From contig CALFBG010000224.1 of the NCBI GenBank assembly GCA_937951685.1, forward strand, positions 1 to 34,165: a stretch of 34,165 bases of DNA. Direction: 5' to 3'. The position numbers and the translations under genes are program-made. The notes under the pieces are model-generated. The model had not been told where the DNA came from. It saw only the letters and a program-made list of their open reading frames with translations, and searched no databases. The first letter of the stretch is position 1; every line of letters starts with the position of its first letter. Below, piece after piece: positions 25,060 to 34,000 of this stretch. The stretch is from an uncultured Saprospiraceae bacterium (GTDB lineage: Bacteria; Bacteroidota; Bacteroidia; Chitinophagales; Saprospiraceae).

Positions 25060-28000
25060 TTAAGGTTGATGAATGATTTTTTGAGTAATCCGTTGCTCCG
25101 CAGATTGTAAATGATAAAAGTAAACTCCGGCTCCCGGCAAGTCTGTTTGACGGAGTTGGATCAGCTGTTTGCCCGCAGGATAAGTCTCTTCGTGCTGGTA
25201 TACTAGTTTTCCGGCAGGGTCATAAACCTCAAATTTTAGTAAGCTGGTTTCGCTTAGCGCAAAATAGATGGCCGTTTCGGTAGCGAAGGGATTTGGGTAT
25301 TGTTGGAGCAAACTTAAGTTTTGTGTTGTAGCTTCTTGCTTGTCAAAACGTAGCGCAAGTCCCCAAGTTTTGCCATCTGCTTCGAAAGCATTCTTTGATA
25401 AATGGCGAGCAGACAAGCCTAAGTGTTCACTCAATTTTCCTGCTTTTAGTGCTTTAAATGTCAAGGTAAAAACAGCATCTTCTGGGTGCAATTCTTTGGT
25501 AAAATCTTGGATCCACAGCGTACTTAAAATACCTTCTTCCAAATAACGATCTCCAAATTGATGCGGATTATTCGTTGAGGTTTGAGATTCCGCGGTTTCT
25601 AAAACTAGATAATCGGTGTCAAAATTCAACTCAAATTGATACGCGGCGATCTTTTCCAAATCCGTTAAACGAAAATCTACCTTTACGCTCTTTCCCGCTT
25701 CCAAGCGTTGCTCCTCCGTGTAGAAATACTTGTCTTCTACTTTCGGTGGTCGATTGGATAGATTGGCATTTAAGGTCATATCTCCTACCTTTATGGCAAT
25801 AAAATCTACCATCGACGTATCTGCATTTAAATCAGTAAGCGTCACCGATTCAGGGAAGTTTGTTCCTAAAGGAAATTGTGGATTGGCAAAAACGTGGGAT
25901 TTAGGAATAAAGCGCCAAGAAGTATTATTACTAAAATCATCTAATAAATTAAGAATGATACGCTGCAACTCAAAGACATCCAAAACGGAAACACTTCCAC
26001 TCTGATCCACATCTGCCGCAATGATTTGATAAGGAGAATCCAAATAATTAATGTTCAAAATATGCTGTTGCATCAGGAATACGTCTAAAACGGAAACGCC
26101 CGCGCCGGGGTTATTATCATTAAAGGGTTGGATTACATAATCGCCTAGCGCCAAATCTTCAAAGGCATAACTACCATCCGCAAGGGTCAAACTGGAATCA
26201 ACGCCCGTGCAGTTTACTTGGGCATTCGCAATCACTACTCCGTTTTCTTTTTCTACTTTTCCAAAAACATTAACACTGGCTAAAGGTGCTAAAACACAGA
26301 GTAAACCATCCATTACCGTTGTAGGAACTTTAATGGATAAACCATTGATTTGCCGAAAGGCTTCGCGTTGAATGGGCGTATCCGCAAAAACGATCGGCGT
26401 ACAATCTCCTCCCGTCCCCATTATTTCTACCACGAGATAAAATAGAATCGTTTCATCCGGCACAGAAATACCATTGGGATTTGCGACACTCCAATCACAA
26501 GTTAAGGTCTCATCCGTAACGCTAAAATTTGCAGCAGATAACCCTCCAAGGTTAAAACTAGTAGCGCCTAAAAACTTCGCAGCAGCAGGATTCTCCAAGC
26601 GCAACGAAAATTGAAAAGCACTCATTTCCATAAACTGATTCACCCGCACGGGAAGCTGCACCAATTGACCAACTTCGCCATCTAGTGCTCCTACTTCAAA
26701 ATCTAGTAAAGCTTCGTTGGGATCAAGTATAATAATTCCTTTACAGCTCGTATCGGTTCCACAGTCATTGGTTACCGTCAAGCAAAGATTATAATAACCA
26801 CTCCAAGCATAGCTATAATTGGGCGTTGCCATCGTGCTTGTATTTCCATCACCAAAATCCCAGAGATAACTCACTGCGTTACTAGAATTATTATTTAAAT
26901 TTAAAGCTAAACCGGTGGTGCTTTGATTGAAATCTGCGAGCGGATTTTCGCCAATATTTACAACGGTAATATTATTTTGAGTGAAGACACAATTTGCCGC
27001 GTCGGTAAGCGTGAGTGCATAAACACCAGCACTTAGATTATTAAAAACACCACTTGTATTTGTTGTATTTCCGAGTTCGTACGTATAAGGAGGAAGTCCA
27101 CCCGTTGGCAAAATATTGATGGCGCCGTTGCCTGCAAAACAAGTTTCATCCGTTACCGTTAAGCTGTCAATGACAGGAATTCCTGAATTACTAATATCAA
27201 CGGAGACGATACTGGTACAGGCTGCCGCATCCGTTACCGTAATGGCGTAATTCCCTTCGGTCAATCCTGTAAAAACAGCATCATCCGTCGGTCCATCTCC
27301 CAAGTCAAAATAGTAAGGACTCAGTCCCCCACTCGCACTCACTTCAATACTTCCATTGCCGAGATTGCAACTAGCATTGGTTTGTGAAATAAGCTGTAAG
27401 TCAGGTGCATCACTATCTCCGATGATGATTGCTGAAGTCGTACTACAAGCATTTACATCACTAACGGTGAGGTTGTAAGTTCCTGCCGCGAGGTTCGGAA
27501 AGATAGCATTACTATTTATGCCATTTCCTAAATCATAGGTATAAGGTGGCGCACCTCCTATTACTGAAACCGCAAGATAACCATTGTCTAACGCACAAGT
27601 GGTAGCCTGCAAGCTATCAATTTGCACTGCTGGAATACCACGATTCTCGATGAGTAAGTTATAGTAAATTGAACAGTTATTAATCAGGTCGCTAATCGTT
27701 ACAGTGTAGTTTCCAGGGGCAATATTGGTGATGATCGGATTGGCAGATTGTCCATTACCTGCACCTAGGTCGTAAGCATAAAAACCACTTCCCCCTAAGA
27801 TGTTAAAGGTTACAGCACCATTCGCACTACCACAGGAAGCATGATTAAAATGACTGATGCTAACGGTAATGCCACAACCGACCGTTAAAGAATTACAAAC
27901 TGCAAAATCTGAACTATTACCAGCGGCATCTGTGGCAATCGCTGTAATCACATCGTTGGAAGCTAAGTTGATGCCATTGGCGAAAGGTGGCGTTAAACTC

Positions 28001-30096
28001 CAATTTCCATTACTCGCAATTGCGGTTCCTAAATAAGTTGCACCTTGACATAGTTCTGTGCAAGTGTTATCGGCTACTCGATACACGTCTACCCGATCGC
28101 CGGACGAAGCCTGCCCCGCGATGACATTCGTTTGAATCAAATTGATACTTGGTGCTTGTGGGTAATTATTGGCATTGACTTGTAAGCGAATCGGATCCAG
28201 CGTATTGCAATACATTTCGTTGCGGAGAAAAGAGCAAGCTATTGAATTATTACTAAGGTTAATACCAATGAGATGATGCGCGATGATATTACCCGCACCG
28301 GCTTGTTCGCCACCAATTTGATTGTAGTCGCCTCCGTGTTGGACAATTACCCCACAGTATTCATTGCCTAAAGTAGATTGTTGTTGGTAATCTGTACCTA
28401 ACGTATTGCCGACTACTTTACAATAACTAGCACCGTTGCGGAGTACAATGGCACAACCATTCCACGGTCCGGTATTGGGAAGGTCGGGGAAATAGTCTTG
28501 TTCCCAGCCATTATTATAGACTACATTTCCTTGGTTGACACCTCCGATTTGGCAGTAATTCGCGGCTGTAACATCAATACCATCGTCGGGAAAATTAACA
28601 ATTTCTAGCCCGTAGATGGCACAGAAATCAGCTTGAATCCAAAGCGCGTCAATGGGAGCCGTCCACGCATGAAAAGCCCCATCGAGTACGATTCGGGGTT
28701 GATAATTACCGCCGTTGCCAAAAATAGCGTGCGTTGTTCCATCAATTGTCGTTCCCGGATCGGTCAATGCGGGTAAAGGCAAGCCCGTCGTTTGACCGAC
28801 TCTAATCGTATCTTTTGTATTGTCCAAATTAAATTTAATCGTATTGGCTCCCGGCGTTGCATTTGCACATTCGATGGCTGCTCGGAGTGATCCTGCACCA
28901 GCATCGTTCGTATTTTGCACCCAAATATTCCCGAGGTCATCGGTGCAAGCAGAAGTAGCTCCAAAAGTATTGCAAATGGCAAAGGCAGAACTATTTCCAA
29001 TGGCATCCCTTGCCAAAGCCGTAACTTTTTCTCCCGGACTTAAGCTGTAATTCGCGGCGAATGGTGCGTTTAAAGTCCAAGTACCATTAATTGTATTGGT
29101 CGTTCCCAGATAGGTTTTACCTTGACAAGGCGCGGTACCGCAATTTGAATTGTCCACGGCAAAAACGTCAATAATGGCAGCCGCTGCGGCAAGTCCACTA
29201 ATTGCATTCGCGGTGACTTGATTGATTAAAGGTTTTTGTGCATTTAAATTGCCGTTATTAACCAATTGAATTGAGATGCTATCGTTGCAAAAAAAAGAAT
29301 TTTGCACCAGCTGACAAGCAAAAGCGTTGGATATGCGTACCCCGACTGCTTGGTAAGCAATAATATTGGCTTCGCCGGGCAGACTTCCTCCAATTAGGTT
29401 AAAATTACTATTGGTTCGATTAATGATTCCGCAATATTCGTTGCTGAGAGAAGGACTCAAGGTTTCATCCGTTCCAATAATATTTCCTTGCACAATGCAA
29501 TTAGAAGCGCCATTTCGGAGAACGATTCCACAACCTTCCCAAGGTCCGGGCGTAGCATCTGGAAATTCGTCTTGTATGGCACCATTAGCATAAATGATAT
29601 TTCCTTTGTTGGGGGCACCAATAATACAATAATCAGCTTGATTGACATCAATTCCATCATCGGGAAAATTTCTAATTTCCAGCCCGTATACTTCACAATA
29701 ACTAGCTCTTACCCAAAGGGCATTGATGGCATTCGTCCAATTGTGCTGACTTCCGTCCAAAATGATCTTAGGGCTAAAATCGCCATTACTCCCGAATCCA
29801 GCTTGTGTTGTTCCGTCAATGATGGTTCCTGTACTCAGTAAAGCAGGCAATTCTAAGCCTGTACTTGCTCCTACGTAGATAATATGGTCTTCGTTACCCG
29901 GTAGATTAAAAACAATGGTGCTTTCCCCTGCGTTAGCATTCGCACAATGGATGGCGGCGCGAAGAGAACCTGGACCAGCGTCGTCGATATTATCAACGAT
30001 AATGGTTCCATCGGGTGCGACACAGTTCGACTGTGCTAAAATTGAAGAAAGAGAGAAAAAGAATACACTAAAGCTTAAGATAAAGATCTGGCGCAT
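25060..30096 (-). CDS. Giant modular T9SS protein: duplicated beta-helix, SprB, PKD, cohesin- and dockerin-like domains
   Basis: 1678 residues. Signal peptide ending SSILAQ (residue 21). Two similar modules of about 360 residues (about 24-380 and 382-740) each start with a Cys followed by G-I-V-N-DAG-GSLRAAI-CANA, and continue with YGLEI-NFPDDGIDV, GIVLRNGAS and NEYCGII steps typical of right-handed parallel beta-helices. Four SprB repeats follow (about 742-1050), then a PKD domain (about 1050-1125; YLWDFGDGNTS), a cohesin-like domain (about 1130-1268), a CarboxypepD-reg-like domain (about 1272-1325), a dockerin-like pair (about 1325-1392; the second loop DVDQSGSVSVLD keeps the calcium ligands, the first is degenerate), a second cohesin-like domain (about 1459-1578), and a type A T9SS tail (about 1592-1678; QQYPNPFATETAI). 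Probably a surface polysaccharide-binding or adhesive protein; any enzyme activity is unproven. Predicted structured DNA lies upstream. Confidence 0.88.
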   Translation of the reverse strand: MRQIFILSFSVFFFSLSSILAQSNCVAPDGTIIVDNIDDAGPGSLRAAIHCANANAGESTIVFNLPGNEDHIIYVGASTGLELPALLSTGTIIDGTTQAGFGSNGDFSPKIILDGSQHNWTNAINALWVRASYCEVYGLEIRNFPDDGIDVNQADYCIIGAPNKGNIIYANGAIQDEFPDATPGPWEGCGIVLRNGASNCIVQGNIIGTDETLSPSLSNEYCGIINRTNSNFNLIGGSLPGEANIIAYQAVGVRISNAFACQLVQNSFFCNDSISIQLVNNGNLNAQKPLINQVTANAISGLAAAAAIIDVFAVDNSNCGTAPCQGKTYLGTTNTINGTWTLNAPFAANYSLSPGEKVTALARDAIGNSSAFAICNTFGATSACTDDLGNIWVQNTNDAGAGSLRAAIECANATPGANTIKFNLDNTKDTIRVGQTTGLPLPALTDPGTTIDGTTHAIFGNGGNYQPRIVLDGAFHAWTAPIDALWIQADFCAIYGLEIVNFPDDGIDVTAANYCQIGGVNQGNVVYNNGWEQDYFPDLPNTGPWNGCAIVLRNGASYCKVVGNTLGTDYQQQSTLGNEYCGVIVQHGGDYNQIGGEQAGAGNIIAHHLIGINLSNNSIACSFLRNEMYCNTLDPIRLQVNANNYPQAPSINLIQTNVIAGQASSGDRVDVYRVADNTCTELCQGATYLGTAIASNGNWSLTPPFANGINLASNDVITAIATDAAGNSSDFAVCNSLTVGCGITVSISHFNHASCGSANGAVTFNILGGSGFYAYDLGAGNGQSANPIITNIAPGNYTVTISDLINNCSIYYNLLIENRGIPAVQIDSLQATTCALDNGYLAVSVIGGAPPYTYDLGNGINSNAIFPNLAAGTYNLTVSDVNACSTTSAIIIGDSDAPDLQLISQTNASCNLGNGSIEVSASGGLSPYYFDLGDGPTDDAVFTGLTEGNYAITVTDAAACTSIVSVDISNSGIPVIDSLTVTDETCFAGNGAINILPTGGLPPYTYELGNTTNTSGVFNNLSAGVYALTLTDAANCVFTQNNITVVNIGENPLADFNQSTTGLALNLNNNSSNAVSYLWDFGDGNTSTMATPNYSYAWSGYYNLCLTVTNDCGTDTSCKGIIILDPNEALLDFEVGALDGEVGQLVQLPVRVNQFMEMSAFQFSLRLENPAAAKFLGATSFNLGGLSAANFSVTDETLTCDWSVANPNGISVPDETILFYLVVEIMGTGGDCTPIVFADTPIQREAFRQINGLSIKVPTTVMDGLLCVLAPLASVNVFGKVEKENGVVIANAQVNCTGVDSSLTLADGSYAFEDLALGDYVIQPFNDNNPGAGVSVLDVFLMQQHILNINYLDSPYQIIAADVDQSGSVSVLDVFELQRIILNLLDDFSNNTSWRFIPKSHVFANPQFPLGTNFPESVTLTDLNADTSMVDFIAIKVGDMTLNANLSNRPPKVEDKYFYTEEQRLEAGKSVKVDFRLTDLEKIAAYQFELNFDTDYLVLETAESQTSTNNPHQFGDRYLEEGILSTLWIQDFTKELHPEDAVFTLTFKALKAGKLSEHLGLSARHLSKNAFEADGKTWGLALRFDKQEATTQNLSLLQQYPNPFATETAIYFALSETSLLKFEVYDPAGKLVYQHEETYPAGKQLIQLRQTDLPGAGVYFYHLQSAEQRITQKIIHQP
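27880..30030 (-). repeat. Internal tandem duplication of a beta-helix module
   Basis: About 28950-30030 and about 27880-28950 encode homologous modules of about 360 residues. Shared landmarks: PGSLRAAIHCANA against AGSLRAAIECANA, YGLEIRNFPDDGIDV against YGLEIVNFPDDGIDV, and GIVLRNGASNC against AIVLRNGASYC. Similarity also shows at the nucleotide level over the NFPDDGID stretch. Boundaries are approximate. Confidence 0.75.
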
Positions 30097-30147
30097 AGGG
30101 AATTAGTTTTTGGATCAATACGTTCTGGAATTGCTGAGTAAATACTT

Positions 30148-30219
30148 CAAACTAGGCACAAAATGTCAAGCAAAGCTTTTCATTTGTCGACATACAAATG
30201 CGACAAGCTGCCTAGTTTG
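30148..30219. repeat. 72-nt inverted-repeat element upstream of the giant T9SS gene
   Basis: CAAACTAGGCA (30148-30158) and TGCCTAGTTTG (30209-30219) are perfect 11-bp complementary arms. Between them CATTTGT (30181-30187) and ACAAATG (30194-30200) form a second perfect stem, and AAGC/GCTT around 30168-30178 can form a small third one. On the minus strand it would lie 52-123 bases before the ATG at 30096, within a leader or operator. No flanking target duplication was seen. Confidence 0.6.
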
Positions 30220-30749
30220 CACTAGCGTCCATAAAGTTCACAAGGGGCTGGGTGTCTCGATACTAAGTAATGGGTTGGTTCCGGTTTTGGTTTTTGCTAG
30301 CCAAACAGCAAATTGAAGTAAAGCGGTTAAGTGTTCTCTACTTAGCAGCTAAACGATGTTACTGTTGCCTATTTAAAAGCTAAAATAACAAAAATGTATT
30401 GATCTATTGGTAATGCCATTTATATATTAATTTGTAAAAATTAACATTTTACACATATCTTTGTTTTTTCAAGTGACAAAAGCAAAAAAATATGTTAGAA
30501 TAACTTCTATCCTTAAAGAAAAGAGCTTATCTTTACAGCGCAAAATACCAAAACAGTTATCTTTTTAGATGGTGTTCCTACTTTCAGTCATTATTTGTAA
30601 TTGGCAAATTTAGTTTTGCGCTTTGTTAAAATTCTCGCCGATGCTTTTGCATTGCCTGTTTTTTTACTTCGTTCAAGCTTAACTTCCTTTCTTTTAATAC
30701 AATGGTGAAACGTTCAACATCCTCTTAATTACCCTCCGATTTTAAAGCA

Positions 30750-30818
30750 AAAAAAATATTTCCCTTATCTTTTAGGTGAAAAATATTTTTTTGAAAAATA
30801 TGCATACGGCAGCATATT
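30750..30818. repeat. Two inverted repeats overlapping a candidate promoter
   Basis: AAAAAAATATTT (30750-30761) pairs with AAATATTTTTTT (30781-30792), and AATATGC (30797-30803) pairs with GCATATT (30812-30818). The right arm of the first overlaps the candidate -33 TTTG and the right arm of the second overlaps the candidate -7 box, as an operator would. Confidence 0.5.
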
Positions 30819-30820
30819 TG
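30790..30820 (+). promoter_or_regulatory. Candidate promoter of the LRR-repeat gene, upstream option
   Basis: TTTG (30790-30793), exactly 19 bases, then CATATTTG (30813-30820), one mismatch to TAnnTTTG. It implies a long leader of about 178 bases before the ATG at 31004. Confidence 0.35.
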
Positions 30821-30902
30821 CATGATCCTACTCGTAAGGATAGCTGATAAGTTTCGTATGTATAGGAGCCGATAAGGGTATTTTGCTACATGATTTGAAC
30901 AT

Positions 30903-30933
30903 ATTGATCCAAGTGCAACCAATTATTATTTTG
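30903..30933 (+). promoter_or_regulatory. Candidate promoter of the LRR-repeat gene, nearer option
   Basis: ATTG (30903-30906), exactly 19 bases, then TTATTTTG (30926-30933), the same -7 box as at 6206-6213. One mismatch in each box; the leader would be about 65 bases, similar to other genes here. Confidence 0.3.
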
Positions 30934-31003
30934 GTTAAAGCACGAAAGAATACCTTACAATATTTGTTCAGCAATTTTGCTGACAATCCCATGAACTTAT
31001 GCG

Positions 31004-34000
31004 ATGAAAGAATTATCTTTTTACTGCACACTTATTCTTACGTCAATTTTATACTACTCTTTTTCTGCTTTCACCGTAGAGAAGACCACGCTCGTATCCA
31101 CTGCTTTCCCGACGGTCTCCGAATATACGGCACCTGCTTCTCCGCTAAATGATTCTTTGGCACTCGTCGCCATTTATAATGCAACTGGTGGTAGTGCTTG
31201 GACCGTTGGCTGGAACTTGAGTGCTCCCATGAATACTTGGAACGGGATTACCTTCAATCTTGATGGCTGTGTTACCGAGCTATTTCTAGACAATAATAAC
31301 TTAACGGGCAGTTTACCTCCTGAGATCGGAAACCTTAGTCAACTAGAAATTTTACATCTTGACAATAACCAACTCAGCGGAAGTTTACCGCCAGAAATTG
31401 GCAATCTCACTCAATTAGCAATTGCTTTTTTAGATGACAATGATTTTACTGGTTCCATTCCTAGTACATGGGGAAACCTGAATAACTTAATTACCCTTTT
31501 CCTCGATAATAATATGCTAAGCGGAGCGGTTCCTATCGAATTTGCCAGCTTAGATAACTTGCAAAATTTTGATTTTTTCAATAATAATATTGATAGCTTA
31601 CCCGATTTAACACTCGTAAATACTTTGCAACCTAATAAGTTCAGAATTTTCGGAAATCAATTGAGCTTCGATGATATTTTACCAAATCTTGGCGCACCAT
31701 TAGCCGCTAACTACGCGCCACAGGATTCTTTTCTTACCAAAACAACCGTTACGGTTAGTCCCGGAACGAACTATGATATCGATTTGGGCATCGACGAAGG
31801 TATTAGTTCTAATGTTTATCAATGGTTCAAAGATGGCTTACCGTATACCACTGGGAATAGCCACAAATTGAATTTCCCGTCGATTAGCTTCGGAGATGCT
31901 GGAACCTATTGGTGTACCGTTACTAATCCTAACGCTCCCCTACTCACCTTACACAGTAGATGTGTTACCATCAACGTGGGTTGTACGATCGTTTTGGGAA
32001 CGTATACGCCGACTTTATGTCCTGGGGGAAGCATCGAAATCGGTGGTATTATTTATAATGCCGCTAATCCAGTAGGAAATGATTTTTTACCTGGTGCTAG
32101 TCAAGCTGGCTGTGACTCTTTAACAAATATTCAAGTCCTTTTCTACGATCCAATTAGTTTCGATTTTGAAGCCTTGCTCTGCACGGGCGATACGATTATC
32201 GTCAACGGCAATAGCTATCATCAAGGAAATCCAACGGGTACCGAAGTACTCGCCAACGCTGCGGCCAATGGCTGTGACTCTACGGTAAATATTGACCTTA
32301 GCTTCATTACGCCTGTTTCCTCCGGTAGCTTAAGTCAAGTGATTTGTCCCGGAGACAATTTAGAAATTAATGGCACAAACTATAATCAAGCCAACCCTTC
32401 CGGAACCGAAATTTTAGCAAATGCTGCTTTTAATGGCTGTGATTCCATCGTGAACATCACGCTTAGCTTTCATCCCGTTTCCATCAATTATTTTCATCGC
32501 ACTTTTTGCACGGGAGAAGAAATAATGATTAACGGTACTACGTACAACGAAAGTAATCCATCCGGAGTAGAAGTCTTGGCTAATCAAAGTTACTTGAGTT
32601 GCGATTCGATCGTTGATATTGAATTAAGTTTTGATGCTGCCGTAACATTTGACTTGAACACGACCTTGTGTGAAGGCGAATCCGTAACCGTCAACGGCAC
32701 GACTTATAACCAATCCAATCCTACGGGAACCGAAAATATGCCCAACGCTTCTTACTTGGGTTGTGATTCAATCGTTACGGTGAATCTTAGTTTTTACCTT
32801 CCTACTCCAGGGCAATTAATGCCGGAACTGTGTGTCGGCGAAAGTGTGGTCATCAATGGCATTACTTACAATGCGAGCAATCCTTCTGGGGCACAAACTC
32901 TTTTTGGAGAAGCACTTTTTGGTTGCGATTCTACCTTACAAATCGACCTCGTGTTTTTACCCTTACCCGAATATACCATAGCAACAAGTTTCTGCGAAGG
33001 GGAAAGTATCGTCATCAATGGTGTAACTTATGATCAGACTAATCCAACGGGAATGGAAACTTTGTCTGGAGCCGCCGCCAATGGTTGTGATTCCTTGATC
33101 ATGATAGACCTTAGCTTTTATCCCAACGCAAACAATCTCATTCAGACGACTTTATGCGGAGCGGATAGCATCACTGTGAATGGAACAATTTATAACGAAA
33201 ATAACCCTAGCGGAACTGAAATAATTGCCAACGGTAGTTACACCAATTGCGATTCCATCGTGCAGATTGACTTGAGTTTTTATCCAGCTGCTATTCATAA
33301 TATTGAACTATTACTTTGTACCGGAGAAAGCTTAATGGTTAATGGTACAAACTATAACGAAGCAAATCCTACCGGAACAGAAATATTAAGCGGTCAATCT
33401 TTTCGTGCTTGTGATTCTACCATTACGGTTAATCTGAGCTTTTATCCCGCAGCAACTACGCTCATTCAAACAACTTTATGCGCTGGAGAAAGTACAACGA
33501 TCAATGGCACCGTTTACAACGAGACCAATTCAAGTGATATCATTATCCTCGACAATGCTAGTTTTACCGGTTGTGATTCTACCATTACAGTTGACCTGAG
33601 TTTTTACTCCGCAGCAACGAATCTCATTCAAACGACCTATTGCGACGACGAAAGCATCGTGGTGAATGGCAATACTTATGATAAAACAAATCCTAGTGGC
33701 ACCGAAATCTTAAGTGATGCAAGTTTTACGGGTTGTGATTCTACGATTACGATTGATTTAAATTTTCTTACCTCAAGTAACATTAGCTTAGAAGAAACAC
33801 TTTGTGCAGGTAGTGTGCGCATCGTCAACGGCACGACTTACGACGAAACAAATCCTTCCGGAACGGAAACAATTCCTAACGGGGCAATTAACGGTTGCGA
33901 TTCAGTGATTACTGTTAATTTGAGTTTTTACGATTCCGCGATTAACAACATTGATGCTGCCCTCTGCGAAGGAGCAAGCCTTGTCGTTAATAATGTCATT

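Larger units (their letters stand above)
30097..31003. other. Intergenic region between divergent giant genes, rich in inverted repeats
   Basis: 907 bases without a supported gene; plus-strand frames at 30110-30316 and 30883-31152 lack protein features. It contains a 72-nt inverted-repeat structure (30148-30219), an AT-rich inverted repeat and palindrome (30750-30818), and two candidate promoters for the rightward gene (30790-30820 and 30903-30933). The part between about 30300 and 30740 shows nothing recognisable beyond AT-rich sequence. Confidence 0.5.

Noticed and set aside
30148-30219. The 72-nt inverted-repeat element as a tRNA
   Set aside because: The length fits, but the outer stem is 11 bp and there is no T-arm GGTTC, no anticodon arm and no CCA-type end.
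30883-31152. 89-codon plus-strand frame at the start of the LRR gene
   Set aside because: It overlaps the LRR gene's signal peptide in another frame; the LRR frame stays open to the window edge with clear domains.
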